A DNA stretch of 64,000 bases from Ignavibacteria bacterium (GTDB lineage Bacteria > Bacteroidota > Ignavibacteria > Ignavibacteriales > Melioribacteraceae). How positions within the stretch are numbered: position 1 is the stretch's first letter; each line of letters starts with the position of its first letter. The stretch lies in assembly GCA_016873835.1 (NCBI GenBank), contig VGVY01000001.1, positions 62,001-126,000 on the forward strand. The letters are read 5' to 3'. Position numbers and translations under genes: made by a program. Under the pieces are notes generated by a model, which made no database searches, was not told the origin of the DNA, and saw only the letters and a program-made list of their open reading frames with translations. Positions 48,640 through 58,771 of the stretch are shown in pieces.

Positions 48640-49665
48640 ATGGGATTTTTCGATTTTTTTGCTACTGATATTGCAATAGATTTAGGTACTGCTAACACAT
48701 TAATTTATATCAAAGGTAAAGGTATAGTGTTAAATGAACCATCAATTGTTGCGTTTGATAGAAATTCTAAGAGAATTATTGAGTTAGGAAATAAAGCAAA
48801 AGAAATGCAAGGACGCGAGCATAGAGAGATTCGTGTAACAAGACCGATGCGTGATGGTGTGATAGCAGATTTTGAAATTGCAGAAGGAATGATTCGGGCA
48901 TTTATAAAAAAAGTTACTCCAAATACTTTTACAAGCAAGAGAATTGTTATAGCAGTTCCAAGTGGTGTTACCGAAGTTGAAAAAAGAGCCGTAAGAGATG
49001 CTGCCGAACATGCTGGGGCAAAAGAAGTCCATTTAATCGCCGAACCAATGGCAGCTGCTGTTGGTATTGGTGTTGATGTTGAAGCTCCCGTAGGAAATAT
49101 GATTATCGATATTGGCGGAGGAACAACTGAAATTGCAGTAATTGCCTTAGCTGGTATTGTAAATGAAGAATCGATAAGGATTGCCGGTGATGAAATGAAT
49201 AATGCCATTATGCAGTTTTTTAAAAAGAACTACAATTTATTAATTGGGGAAAGAACTGCCGAGGCAATTAAATGTGAAGTTGGTTCTGCAGTACCTTTGA
49301 AGGAAGAAGTTACAATTCAAGTAAAGGGGAGGGATCTAGTTGGAGGTATTCCAAAAACTGCAGAGGTAAGTTCAGTTGAAGTTAGAGATGCTTTGAATGA
49401 AAATATTTCTCAAATAGTTGAAGCTGTAAAACAAACTCTTGAAAGAACTCCACCAGAACTATCTGCTGATATTTTAGACCGTGGAGTAATGGTTACCGGC
49501 GGCGGAGCATTGTTAAAAGGACTTGATGAAAGAATTAGGATGGAAACTAATTTGCCAGTTCATGTAGCAGACGATCCTTTAACGGCTGTTGTTCGAGGCG
49601 CTGGTAAAGCCATTGAAAATATTAATAAATACTCAAAGGTGTTCATTCGTAAAAGAACTTACTAA
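48640..49665 (+). CDS. mreB: Rod-shape protein MreB
   Basis: 341-residue bacterial actin. The N-terminus FFATDIAIDLGTANTLIYIKG is a phosphate-binding loop; IIDIGGGTTEIAVI and VTGGGALLKGLDE are the other actin-fold nucleotide motifs. It polymerises under the inner membrane to guide lateral wall synthesis. Its ATG is preceded by AAGGAG, and its stop overlaps mreC by one base. A long antisense frame is a codon shadow. Confidence 0.97.
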   Translation: MGFFDFFATDIAIDLGTANTLIYIKGKGIVLNEPSIVAFDRNSKRIIELGNKAKEMQGREHREIRVTRPMRDGVIADFEIAEGMIRAFIKKVTPNTFTSKRIVIAVPSGVTEVEKRAVRDAAEHAGAKEVHLIAEPMAAAVGIGVDVEAPVGNMIIDIGGGTTEIAVIALAGIVNEESIRIAGDEMNNAIMQFFKKNYNLLIGERTAEAIKCEVGSAVPLKEEVTIQVKGRDLVGGIPKTAEVSSVEVRDALNENISQIVEAVKQTLERTPPELSADILDRGVMVTGGGALLKGLDERIRMETNLPVHVADDPLTAVVRGAGKAIENINKYSKVFIRKRTY

Positions 49666-50492
49666 TGATTAAATTTTTAAAACAATTCATAAATCAATTC
49701 AAAGAATACATCCTTTTAATTTTTTTAATTGTTGTAAGCCTTTCATTTATTTCTTCCAGTGAAAAACCTCAAATAAAAAAAATAAGAACCTTTGCTCTGG
49801 GTAATTTTGCGTTTGTTTCAGATGTATTGAATAGTGTGCTTGATATTTTTAAATATGATGAGAGTAAAGAAAAATTGAAACTCGAAAATGCACGCTTAAT
49901 GCTTGAATTAAATAAACTAAGAAATCAAGAGAGTGAAAACGAAGAACTGCGTGCGAAATTATTTATGAAAGATACTTCGAAGCTCCAATTAGTAACTGCA
50001 GATGTAATTTCGAAGCATGTAAACAAACTGCAAGGATTTTTTACAATCAATAAAGGCTTAGAAGATGAAATTGAAATTGGGATGCCGGTTATTGATCAAA
50101 AAGGTTTAGTTGGAATAATCTCAAATGTTACACCAAATTTTTCATTAATTAGAACTCTTTTTAATAGTAATCTGAACATAGCTGTTACAATACAAAGAAT
50201 AAATGTGGATGGAGTATTAAGCTGGGATGGATCAGAATTAGTTATTAAAAATATTCCCACAACATATGATGTGAGAGTTGGAGACATAATTGAAACTTCA
50301 GATTTTAGTATGCTCTTTCCGCCTAATGTACCAGTTGGTATTATTTCCAAAAAAGAATCGTTGATGCTAGGATTACTGCATACTATTTCAATTCAGCCTT
50401 TTTCAAAAATAGAATCTGTGCATGGTGTATTTATTGTTAAGCAAGCGATGTCAAAGCAGATTAACAATCTTGAAATGAATTTGATTAAATAG
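49665..50492 (+). CDS. mreC: Rod-shape protein MreC
   Basis: 275 residues. One N-terminal TM helix (about residues 15-30), then a coiled coil (about residues 65-105: EKLKLENARLMLELNKLRNQ) and the MreC beta-barrel core with VISKHVNKLQGFFTINKG, GMPVIDQKGLVGII and VPVGIIS. It links MreB filaments to PBP2 and RodA on the periplasmic side. Ends one base before mreD. Confidence 0.94.
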   Translation: MIKFLKQFINQFKEYILLIFLIVVSLSFISSSEKPQIKKIRTFALGNFAFVSDVLNSVLDIFKYDESKEKLKLENARLMLELNKLRNQESENEELRAKLFMKDTSKLQLVTADVISKHVNKLQGFFTINKGLEDEIEIGMPVIDQKGLVGIISNVTPNFSLIRTLFNSNLNIAVTIQRINVDGVLSWDGSELVIKNIPTTYDVRVGDIIETSDFSMLFPPNVPVGIISKKESLMLGLLHTISIQPFSKIESVHGVFIVKQAMSKQINNLEMNLIK

Positions 50493-50981
50493 ATGACAAA
50501 CAAAATCATAAAGTTATTATTACTTTTCATTACTGCCATAATAGTTCAACTGGTTGTTGTTCCTCTAATTTCAATATCTGGTGTGGGACCAAACATCATT
50601 GTTATTCTTCTTGTTTACTTTACATTAATGAATGGACAAATGTTTGGAACAGTCTTGGGCTTTATTTGCGGTTTTGCTCTTGATTTGATATCAGGAAATG
50701 TATTTGGAGTATCGATGCTTTCCTTGACGATTTCAGGTTTTATAACCGGCTATTTTTATAATGAACCAAAAGTTGAAGTAACAACATCTTCATTCTTTTT
50801 TGTTTTTATTGTATTTTTATGTGCGAGCATTGAATCCTTTGTTTTTAATGCTGTCTCTTCTACTAATCCAGAATTCAACTTTCTTTTCCTATTAGTTGAG
50901 GGGGCAATTTTACCGGGTATTTTTACAGCAGCATTAAGTGTATTTAAAATTATTTTTATAAAACGCAAGAGATTTGAATGA
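50493..50981 (+). CDS. mreD: Rod-shape protein MreD
   Basis: 162 residues, about five TM helices, no soluble domain. VQLVVVPLISISGVGPNIIVILLVYFTLMNG and the LGFICGFALDLISGNVFGV pair are the usual MreD core. It starts directly at the mreC stop and overlaps mrdA (ATGA). Integral inner-membrane part of the elongasome; weakly conserved in sequence, so position adds to the call. Confidence 0.9.
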   Translation: MTNKIIKLLLLFITAIIVQLVVVPLISISGVGPNIIVILLVYFTLMNGQMFGTVLGFICGFALDLISGNVFGVSMLSLTISGFITGYFYNEPKVEVTTSSFFFVFIVFLCASIESFVFNAVSSTNPEFNFLFLLVEGAILPGIFTAALSVFKIIFIKRKRFE

Positions 50982-52792
50982 ATGATACACTATTAGATTC
51001 CGCAATTAGGCAGAAGATTGTGCTTGTGGTTATTGTTGGTTTTTTTGCAATTATTGTTCTTCAATTATTCAATATGCAAGTTTTGAACCAACCGGTTTAT
51101 TCAGAGAAAGCAGATGAGAATAGTGTTAAACCAATTTATCAAACTGCACCAAGAGGAGTATTCTTCGATAGAAACTTTCAAGTGCTAGTTGGCAATAAAC
51201 CTTCTTTTACCTTGCGAATCACCCCAGCCGATTATGACACAAAACTTAATCCCTATATCGAAGCAATTTTAGGTTTTGAAAGCGGATATGTAAATAAAAT
51301 CTTAAAACAAAACGAACAATATTCAAAATATATCCCTAGAAAAATTGCAAAGGATGTTAGTTTCAAAGTAATTGCCTGGTATGAAGAAAATATGAGCAAA
51401 TTACAAGGTGTTGATTATGTGATTGAAACTCAGAGAGATTATTCATTCGGTGTTATGGGTTCTCACTTATTCGGGTATTCAAAAGAAATCTCCTCCGTTG
51501 AACTTCAAAAAAGAAGAGATGAATATTCAATGGGAGACGAAATTGGTTTCAGTGGAATTGAGAAAACGTATGAAAATATTTTAAAAGGCGAAAAGGGTGT
51601 AAAGTATGTTTTGGTTGATTCACATCAAAAAACCATTGGTCAGTACAAAAGTGGAGAAGCAGATGTTAATGCTCTCAAAGGTTTTGATTTAATTTTAACT
51701 ATTGATAAAGATGCGCAAGTTGCTGCAGAAAATTCTTTTAAAGATAAACGAGGTGCACTAGTAGCCTTAGATCCAACAAATGGAGAAATAATTGCATTTT
51801 TAAGTGCACCAGAATTTAATCTTCAAGATTTTGCTTCTGTTACATTAAATGAAATCTGGTTTAAACTTAATAATGATGTAGAAAAACCAATGTTTAATAG
51901 AGCAACAATGTCAATTTATTCCCCAGGTTCTACTTTTAAAATGCTTTCAGCAATTGCTGCACTTGAAGATGGAATAATTGATAGCACTTATAAAGTCAGG
52001 TGCGGTGGTGGATTTCAATTTGGTGACCGGTTTTTTAAATGTTTGCATGTTCACGGAATAGTAGATTTAACAACTGCAATTGAAAAATCATGCAATACAT
52101 ATTTTTATCAACTAATATTAAAAGTTGGATTAGACAGATGGGCATCATATTCTAGTGAGTTTGGATTCGGGAAAAAAACTGGTGTTGATATTCCAGAAGA
52201 AATCGCTGGTATTTTGCCAACAAGAAAATACTATGATAAGGCATTTGGTATAAACAGATGGCCAAAAGGAATTTTAATAAGTTTAGGAATTGGACAAGGG
52301 GAATTAAGTGTAACTCCACTTCAATTGGCACAATATGCAGCATTGTTTGCTAATTATGGAAAAAGTGCTAAGCCTCATTTTCTTAAAGGATACGTTGAAA
52401 CGAGTAATGGCAAATATTTAGATGTTAAACCTCAATTTTTTGATTTAGGAATTAGCAATAGATCCTTTGATATCGTAAGAAATGCTATGTACAAAGTAGT
52501 ACATGGCTCTGGAACTGCTGGAAATATAAGGATGGAAGAAATTAAAATTGCTGGTAAAACTGGTACTGCACAAAATCCTCATGGAGATGATCATGCAGTA
52601 TTTATTGGTTTTGCTCCTTTTGATAATCCAAAGATTGCAATAGCAGTAATAGTCGAAAACTCTGGTTTTGGCAGTACTAATGCTGCACCTATAGCAAGAG
52701 ATGTTATTAAAGCCTACTTACTAAAAGATAAAATTCAGAATGAAAAGAAATTAGAACTTATTAGTGAGTTGAAAACTAATCGAGGTAATTAA
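50978..52792 (+). CDS. mrdA: Penicillin-binding protein 2 (MrdA)
   Basis: 604-residue class B PBP and monofunctional transpeptidase of the elongasome. N-terminal TM helix (about residues 13-33), pedestal domain, then SxxK in SPGSTFKM, SxN in KSCNTYF and KTG in AGKTGTAQ. It cross-links lateral wall peptidoglycan made by RodA. Directly abuts rodA, as in the usual mre/mrd operon. Confidence 0.95.
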   Translation: MNDTLLDSAIRQKIVLVVIVGFFAIIVLQLFNMQVLNQPVYSEKADENSVKPIYQTAPRGVFFDRNFQVLVGNKPSFTLRITPADYDTKLNPYIEAILGFESGYVNKILKQNEQYSKYIPRKIAKDVSFKVIAWYEENMSKLQGVDYVIETQRDYSFGVMGSHLFGYSKEISSVELQKRRDEYSMGDEIGFSGIEKTYENILKGEKGVKYVLVDSHQKTIGQYKSGEADVNALKGFDLILTIDKDAQVAAENSFKDKRGALVALDPTNGEIIAFLSAPEFNLQDFASVTLNEIWFKLNNDVEKPMFNRATMSIYSPGSTFKMLSAIAALEDGIIDSTYKVRCGGGFQFGDRFFKCLHVHGIVDLTTAIEKSCNTYFYQLILKVGLDRWASYSSEFGFGKKTGVDIPEEIAGILPTRKYYDKAFGINRWPKGILISLGIGQGELSVTPLQLAQYAALFANYGKSAKPHFLKGYVETSNGKYLDVKPQFFDLGISNRSFDIVRNAMYKVVHGSGTAGNIRMEEIKIAGKTGTAQNPHGDDHAVFIGFAPFDNPKIAIAVIVENSGFGSTNAAPIARDVIKAYLLKDKIQNEKKLELISELKTNRGN

Positions 52793-54022
52793 TTGCAAAT
52801 TAATTACAAATTAAATGATCGCTTCGACCTTTCAGTATTTTTCTCTGTACTAATTCTTTTGGTTATTGGTTTATTAGCAATCTATAGTTCAACAGTAAAT
52901 CATCCAACTGCAAGCGGAAATTTTCAAAAACAATTTTTCTGGGCAGTAATTTCTATTGTTGCATTTTTTATTGTTTACTTTTTACCACAGCAATTATTTA
53001 AAATGTCTGCTTTGCCATCTTATGCTGTATCACTTTTGTTTTTAATTTTAGTTCTAGTAATTGGTAAAACAGTATATGGTTCAAAGAGTTGGTTAAGTTT
53101 TGGACCATTTGGTTTTCAGCCTTCTGAATTTGCGAAATTAGGAACTATTTTATGTTTGGCTTATTGGCTTTCTTATAAAGCAAGGGATATTAATAATATT
53201 AAGGATATTGGAGTTGCGCTTTCAATTGGGTTTGTTCCAATTTTACTGATATTGTTAGAGCCTGATACTGGTACCGCAATTGTATTTTCGCTAATAACTT
53301 TTTCAATGATCTTTTGGAGTGGTATTAGTTTATTTGGTTTATTTGTTGTAGTATCTCCCGGAGTTGTTACAGTTGCATCATTGTTTGGAATAATTCCATT
53401 TATAATTTCATTGATTGGAGTTATTGCAGCGTTGATTTTTTTCAAAAGGGATCTCTTTAATAGTGTTACAGTTTTTGTTATGAATTTGGGAGCTAGTTTC
53501 TTTTTTGATTATGCTTTTAAAATACTAAAACCTCATCAACAAAAACGAATTGAATCATTTCTGGATCCCATGGCAGATCCTTTAGGTTCTGGTTATAATG
53601 CACTTCAAGCAAAACTTGCAATTGGCTCCGGTGGAGTTTTTGGAAAAGGATTTTTGGAAGGGAATCAAACACAACTTCGATTTATACCTCAGCAGTGGAC
53701 TGATTTTATTTATTGTGTAGTGGGCGAAGAATTTGGTTTTATTGGGAGCATATTGGTTCTGATTTTATTTTTAATTGTATTTATGAGATTGCTTAAAATA
53801 TCCAACCTTGCTAAAGATAAATTTTCTATTCTTGTAACTATAGGCATTTTAAGCTTGCTATTTGCACATTTCGCAATAAACATTGGAATGAATGTAGGTT
53901 TAACACCAGTAATTGGATTACCATTACCATTTTTGAGTTATGGTGGGAGTTCACTTTTGGTAGATATGGTTATGATTGGAATTGTTTTAAATATTTACCG
54001 CAATCGAAAAACTCATACTTAA
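52793..54022 (+). CDS. rodA: SEDS glycosyltransferase RodA
   Basis: 409 residues, about ten TM helices. SEDS signatures include [44 protein letters not shown], and [21 protein letters not shown] and [11 protein letters not shown] near the end. Peptidoglycan polymerase partner of PBP2. TTG start right after the mrdA stop, with no spacer. Followed nine bases later by pyrF. Confidence 0.95.
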   Translation: MQINYKLNDRFDLSVFFSVLILLVIGLLAIYSSTVNHPTASGNFQKQFFWAVISIVAFFIVYFLPQQLFKMSALPSYAVSLLFLILVLVIGKTVYGSKSWLSFGPFGFQPSEFAKLGTILCLAYWLSYKARDINNIKDIGVALSIGFVPILLILLEPDTGTAIVFSLITFSMIFWSGISLFGLFVVVSPGVVTVASLFGIIPFIISLIGVIAALIFFKRDLFNSVTVFVMNLGASFFFDYAFKILKPHQQKRIESFLDPMADPLGSGYNALQAKLAIGSGGVFGKGFLEGNQTQLRFIPQQWTDFIYCVVGEEFGFIGSILVLILFLIVFMRLLKISNLAKDKFSILVTIGILSLLFAHFAINIGMNVGLTPVIGLPLPFLSYGGSSLLVDMVMIGIVLNIYRNRKTHT

Positions 54023-54030
54023 AATAATCA

Positions 54031-54843
54031 ATGACTGCGCAAGAAAAATTAAAATCAAAGCTCGATAAAAATCTACACATTTGCGTTGGATTAGATTCAG
54101 ATGTAAATAAGATTCCAAAAAAATTACTATCGGAAAAAAATCCAATTCTTGCATTCAATAAATCTATAATTGAAACTACCTATGAATATGCAGCTGCTTA
54201 CAAAATTAATTTTGCTTTTTATGAAAAAGACGGATTGAAAGGAATTGAAAATTTAATTTCTACTAAAGAATTAATTCCAAATAATATTTTGACAATAGCT
54301 GATGCAAAAAGAGGTGATATCGGGAATACGTCCCAAATGTACGCAGAAGCTGTGTTTGGTAATATGAATTTTGATTCAATTACTATTAACCCTTACATGG
54401 GATTTGATTCTGTAGAACCTTTTTTAAAATATTCGGAGAAATTAATTTTTATCCTTTCATTAACCTCCAATACTGGCTCGGAAGATTTTGAAAAACAGAC
54501 ATTATCAAACGGCGTGTTTTTATATAAAAGAGTTATCCAAAAAGTTAATGAATGGAATAACTTAAATAATTGCGGACTTGTTTTTGGTGCAACAAATATT
54601 TCCGATTTGAAAGAAAGCATACCTTCATTTAACAATTTACCAATTTTATTGCCGGGAATTGGAACTCAAGGTGGAAGTTTAACAGAAGTTGTTAATTTGT
54701 TTAAAAATGCTGATTATTCAAATTTCATGTTAAATGTAAGTAGATCCTTAATCTATTGTGATTCTTCTTTAGACTTTTTAACACATATAAAAAGCGAATT
54801 AATTAGACTAAACCAATCAATTGTTCAAATTTCCTCGAATTAG
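54031..54843 (+). CDS. pyrF: Orotidine 5'-phosphate decarboxylase PyrF, type 2
   Basis: 270-residue TIM barrel. LHICVGLDSDVNKIP, then TIADAKRGDIGNTSQMYAEAVFG with the catalytic Lys-Asp region, and LLPGIGTQGG near the end. The DAKRGDIGxT motif and length mark the longer, type 2 OMP decarboxylase. Makes UMP. It is the last gene of purN-purH-mre-mrd-pyrF; an 88-bp gap follows. Confidence 0.93.
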   Translation: MTAQEKLKSKLDKNLHICVGLDSDVNKIPKKLLSEKNPILAFNKSIIETTYEYAAAYKINFAFYEKDGLKGIENLISTKELIPNNILTIADAKRGDIGNTSQMYAEAVFGNMNFDSITINPYMGFDSVEPFLKYSEKLIFILSLTSNTGSEDFEKQTLSNGVFLYKRVIQKVNEWNNLNNCGLVFGATNISDLKESIPSFNNLPILLPGIGTQGGSLTEVVNLFKNADYSNFMLNVSRSLIYCDSSLDFLTHIKSELIRLNQSIVQISSN

Positions 54844-54931
54844 AATTAGATTTTAGCCAGATATTGTATTAACTTCATTGCGGATATTCCAAGTGCAGTG
54901 AAGAATTATTAAAAGCAGTGTTAATCGAACG

Positions 54932-56410
54932 ATGAGTTCAGATACAAAAATCAAAGAAAGCATTCTTTACAATATTTGGTTCAACAAAGAATTCTCCTCT
55001 CCATTAATATCTCCTAACGGCGAAGAAATTGAAATTCTAGATTCTGGAACTCGAAATGAGGATTCCGGCGGACCTGATTTTAAAAATGCAAGACTTCGAA
55101 TTGGTAATTTAACTTATGTTGGTGATATTGAATTAGATAGAGACTTTGCTGATTGGAAAAATCATGGACATAACATTGATGCAAAATATAACAGCCTAAT
55201 ACTTCATGCAGCTTTATTCAATAAATTTAAACATCTATATGTCTATACTCGCAATGGAAGGAAAGTGCCATCTGTCTGTTTATCTACTTTTATTAACTCT
55301 GAAGTAATATCTACTTTAGGTAAACAAAAAACGGATAATGTAAAATCAAAAAATCGATTGAAATGTTTTGACCTTAATTCAAGTATTAATGAAAGTGAAA
55401 AACAGAAACTGCTTATGAATTATGGCATTCAAAGGTATAATAAAAAATGTAAAAAAATTTTTAATCGTTTAAAAGAAATCCATTATGTAAATAATTTGAA
55501 AATAAAGGAACCAAGTATAGGTTACGAACTCCCACAAGATTTTTATGAGAGGCAATTTAAAAGATCGGAGTTATCCAATAAGGAAAGTTGGCAGCAATTG
55601 TTATATGAGTTAATATTTGAAGGGCTTGGTTATTCAAAAAATAAAACTCAAATGAATCAGCTTGCGCAGTTAGCTAATGTCAATTTTTTACGATCTTTAG
55701 GCAATGGACAGTCCTCAGTTGAGAAATATGAGACAGCTCTTTTGAATATCGCCGGATTAATTATTAATGAAGAGAAAAAAATTGATGATGAATCTCATAA
55801 ATATTTGGAGCAATCTAGTATTAAGTGGGGCGCAATTAAAGAAAAATACGATAATAGATTAATGGATAGTTCTCAGTGGCATTTTTTTAGACTAAGACCT
55901 CAAAATTTCCCAACAATTAGAATTGCTGCTGGTGCAATAATTGTAAATGAAATCATCAATAATAATTTAATTGGAGTAATTGCTAAAAAATTAAAGGAGA
56001 TCCACAATTTATCAGTATTAGTTAATTCATTAAGATCTTTGCTTGTGATAAAAGCAAATGGATTTTGGAAAACACATTATGTGATTGGACAGAAATCGAA
56101 TGATGAAATTAAATATTTTGTTGGGATTGCTAGATCAGATGAATTAGTGGTAAATGTTGTACTCCCATTTTTTTCAGTCTATTTTGAAATTTTTGAACAA
56201 AAAAATCTATCTAAAAAAATTTTGAAAATGTACAGTATTTATGAACAAAAAAGTGATAATCAAATTCTATCTGAAGTCAGCATTTCGCTAGATATTAAAA
56301 ATGAATTGAAAAGAACTGTTATTTCGCAAGGAATGATAGAATTATTTAGAAATTACTGTTCAAAAAATAAATGCTTGGAATGTGAAATTGGAAAGATAGT
56401 GTTTAATTAA
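54932..56410 (+). CDS. DUF2851 family protein
   Basis: 492 residues, no signal peptide. The first ~110 residues carry the recognisable pattern DSGTRNEDSGGPDFKNARLRIG and GDIELDRDFADWKNHGHNIDAKYNSLILHAALF, as in the DUF2851 family found mostly in Bacteroidota. The rest is helical and has a terminal four-Cys motif CSKNKCLECEIG. Function unknown. The D/H/E-rich N-terminal part could bind a metal; that is inference. Stop overlaps the convergent nuclease gene by 4 bp. Confidence 0.8.
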   Translation: MSSDTKIKESILYNIWFNKEFSSPLISPNGEEIEILDSGTRNEDSGGPDFKNARLRIGNLTYVGDIELDRDFADWKNHGHNIDAKYNSLILHAALFNKFKHLYVYTRNGRKVPSVCLSTFINSEVISTLGKQKTDNVKSKNRLKCFDLNSSINESEKQKLLMNYGIQRYNKKCKKIFNRLKEIHYVNNLKIKEPSIGYELPQDFYERQFKRSELSNKESWQQLLYELIFEGLGYSKNKTQMNQLAQLANVNFLRSLGNGQSSVEKYETALLNIAGLIINEEKKIDDESHKYLEQSSIKWGAIKEKYDNRLMDSSQWHFFRLRPQNFPTIRIAAGAIIVNEIINNNLIGVIAKKLKEIHNLSVLVNSLRSLLVIKANGFWKTHYVIGQKSNDEIKYFVGIARSDELVVNVVLPFFSVYFEIFEQKNLSKKILKMYSIYEQKSDNQILSEVSISLDIKNELKRTVISQGMIELFRNYCSKNKCLECEIGKIVFN

Positions 56411-57009
56411 TTTTGTACTCCACCCATTTTTTTTATTTCATCTCTTAATTTAGCGGCTCGTTCATAATCCTCTTTTTCTATTGCTTCTCTTAATTGATTC
56501 TGTAATTGTGCCAATTTTGTTTCTTGAACATTTTTTTTACGACTTTTTGGTTCGGTTTCTTCAAGTTTGTCTTCAGGAAAAGACTCTTCAGCCTCTTCAC
56601 TTGATGGAACAAATCCAGCAATCCTCATCACTTCTTCGGAAACATAAAGCGGGGCTCCAGTTCTAACTGCGATTGCAATTGCATCACTTGGCCTGGAATC
56701 AATTTCATTAGTTAAAGTTGCAAATTGAATTTTGATCTTTGCATAAAAAGTATTTTCTCTCAACTCATCTATAATAATTTCTGAAATTGTTGCGCCAAGG
56801 TTATCAACTACATTTTTTAATAGATCATGTGTTAAAGGTCTAGGTGGTTTTATTCCTTCCATTTCCAGGGCAATTGACTGTGCCTCAAATGAACCAATAA
56901 TTATTGGAAGTCGCCTTACTCCGTAAATTTCCTTAAGTAATAGTGCATATGCTCCGCCAGCTGAAGGACTGGCGGATAACCCTAATATTTCAACTTGAAC
57001 CTTGTTCAA
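56407..57009 (-). CDS. Bifunctional nuclease (DUF151) with a C-terminal UVR motif
   Basis: 200 residues. The BFN/DUF151 core has LPIIIGSFEAQSIALEMEG, RPLTHDLLKNVVDNLGA and RPSDAIAIAVRTGAPLYV. The tail (AQLQNQLREAIEKEDYERAAKLRDEIK) is a UVR helical hairpin like that of UvrB/UvrC and ClpATPase partners, so it may bind a partner protein. The family is reported to have DNase/RNase activity in some species. TTG start; 3 bp after etfA, so co-transcribed with the flavoprotein genes. Confidence 0.88.
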   Translation of the reverse strand: MNKVQVEILGLSASPSAGGAYALLLKEIYGVRRLPIIIGSFEAQSIALEMEGIKPPRPLTHDLLKNVVDNLGATISEIIIDELRENTFYAKIKIQFATLTNEIDSRPSDAIAIAVRTGAPLYVSEEVMRIAGFVPSSEEAEESFPEDKLEETEPKSRKKNVQETKLAQLQNQLREAIEKEDYERAAKLRDEIKKMGGVQN

Positions 57010-57012
57010 TTG

Positions 57013-57981
57013 CTATGCCTTAATTTTTTTTATTTCACTTATAAGCGTTGGAACAACTTCAAATAAATCTCCAACAATTCCATAGTCAGCTACTTGGAAA
57101 ATCGGTGCATCTTTATCCTTATTAATTGCTACTATATATTTTGAAGATCGCATACCGGCTAAATGTTGAATTGCACCAGAAATTCCAAGTGCAATATATA
57201 AAGTAGGAGAAACCGTTTTGCCAGTTTGCCCGACTTGTTCGCTGTGAGATCTCCACCCAGCATCAACAACAGCTCTTGATGCACCACAAGCAGCACCAAG
57301 TGTGTCTGCTAATTCTTCAACTAATTTGAAATGTTCCGGTCCCTTTATTCCTCTTCCGCCGGAAACTATAATATCAGCTTCAGCAACATCAATTTTCCCT
57401 TCAGATTTTTTCAAATCAATTGTTTTAGTAGAAAGATTTGGTTCAGTTACATTAGTAATAACTACATCTGCTTTATTCTCATCTGGTGTTCCAGCATTAA
57501 AAACATTTGGACGCAGAGTAATAACCTTTCTTGGGCTAGCTATCTTTAAATCTAGAAGTGTTTTACCTCCATAAATTGGTCTGGTAACAACTAAACCATC
57601 TGGTAGCAAGTCAAAAAAAATGCAGTCCGTAACAACACCACAATCAAGTTTCGCAGCCACTCTGGGGGCAAGATCTTTTCCAATTGATGTATTAGAAAAT
57701 AGTATTACATCAAAGTCATTTTCTTTTATGAATTCATATACAAGATTAGCGTAAGCACTAGGAGAATAATTTTCCAACTCAGAATTTTTTAAGTGGGTAA
57801 CTTTTGCAGTACCAAAACCACCACTAACTTCTAAATTATCTATTTCATTACCAATTGCAACTGCTTCAAGTAAAAGAGATTGTTTTTTTGCGATTTCAGA
57901 AGCGGCTTTGATAGCTTCCAATGATGATTTTTTTATTTGTCCATTTCTCTGTTCGATAAAGACTAAAATTTTATTTGCCAT
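57013..57981 (-). CDS. etfA: Electron transfer flavoprotein alpha subunit EtfA
   Basis: 322 residues. The C-terminal FAD domain has GGRGIKGPEHFKLVEELAD, ASRAVVDAGWRSHSEQVGQTGK and PTLYIALGISGAIQHLAGM, the usual EtfA signature. With EtfB it forms a soluble FAD/AMP heterodimer that passes electrons from acyl-CoA dehydrogenases to the quinone pool. ATG start with an AGGGG upstream, 9 bp after etfB. Confidence 0.95.
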   Translation of the reverse strand: MANKILVFIEQRNGQIKKSSLEAIKAASEIAKKQSLLLEAVAIGNEIDNLEVSGGFGTAKVTHLKNSELENYSPSAYANLVYEFIKENDFDVILFSNTSIGKDLAPRVAAKLDCGVVTDCIFFDLLPDGLVVTRPIYGGKTLLDLKIASPRKVITLRPNVFNAGTPDENKADVVITNVTEPNLSTKTIDLKKSEGKIDVAEADIIVSGGRGIKGPEHFKLVEELADTLGAACGASRAVVDAGWRSHSEQVGQTGKTVSPTLYIALGISGAIQHLAGMRSSKYIVAINKDKDAPIFQVADYGIVGDLFEVVPTLISEIKKIKA

Positions 57982-57990
57982 TTTGTCCCC

Positions 57991-58737
57991 TTAAATTACT
58001 TTTGCTTCTTCACGTAATAATCTGACTAATTCTGGAACAGCACTAGAATCAGTACCAATGATTTTACCCGGTTGTTTAGGTGCGGGTTTCTTCATTCCTA
58101 TTACTTCAGTAAAGTTATTTGGTTTAGCTAAAGTTTTTTCTTCAATTACTTTTTTCTTGGCAGCCATAATTCCTTTTAATGAAGCATAGCGTGGATCATT
58201 TAATCCTTTTTGAGTTGTAATAACTGCTGGTAATAAAGTTTCCACAACCTCTTTTCCGCCTTCTATCTCTCTGTCTGCAATAATCTTATTTTCTTTCAAC
58301 TCAAATTCTACGACTACACTTACACAATTGTAATTAAGTAGTTCTGCAGTCAATTGACCTACAATGGAATTATCAAAGTCTACTGATTGCTTCCCAAAAA
58401 AGACAAGTCCAGAATTCTGAGCTTTGATCTCAGCAGCTAAAGCTTTTGCCACAGATAAAGAGTCATAATATTCTTCGGTTTTAAGTAGAACTGCGTTGTC
58501 AATTCCCATTGCCAATGCTTTCCTGAGAGTCTCTTTGTTAGATTCATTTCCGAGACTGATTGCAATTGTATCGCCACCAAATTTTTCCTTGGTTTTTAGT
58601 GCTTCCTCTATTGCAAATTCATCGTATGGATTAACAACATAAGTCACTCCAGTATTATCAATAGATTTTCCGTCACTGCTTATATTTATTTTTGCAGCCG
58701 TATCTGGAACGTGATTTACACATACAGCTATTTTCAT
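57991..58737 (-). CDS. etfB: Electron transfer flavoprotein beta subunit EtfB
   Basis: 248 residues. ETF-beta signatures: VNPYDEFAIEEALK, ALAMGIDNAVLL, VFFGKQSVDFDNSIVGQLTAELL and TTQKGLNDPRYASLKGIMAAKKK. It binds AMP or FAD and supplies the docking loop for dehydrogenases. Shine-Dalgarno GGAGGT precedes the ATG. First gene of etfB-etfA-nuclease; a promoter of the TTG-N21-TAnnTTT type lies upstream. The acyl-CoA ligase at 62 kb fits fatty-acid oxidation in the same cell. Confidence 0.95.
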   Translation of the reverse strand: MKIAVCVNHVPDTAAKINISSDGKSIDNTGVTYVVNPYDEFAIEEALKTKEKFGGDTIAISLGNESNKETLRKALAMGIDNAVLLKTEEYYDSLSVAKALAAEIKAQNSGLVFFGKQSVDFDNSIVGQLTAELLNYNCVSVVVEFELKENKIIADREIEGGKEVVETLLPAVITTQKGLNDPRYASLKGIMAAKKKVIEEKTLAKPNNFTEVIGMKKPAPKQPGKIIGTDSSAVPELVRLLREEAKVI

Positions 58738-58771
58738 TAGACCTCCAAATATGTTCTAAGTTACTCTAAAG

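Noticed and set aside
48705-49208. Open frame of 167 codons antisense to mreB
   Set aside because: It lies wholly inside the strongly conserved mreB gene, has low-complexity Ile/Ser/Pro content typical of a codon shadow, and has no ribosome-binding site or own promoter.
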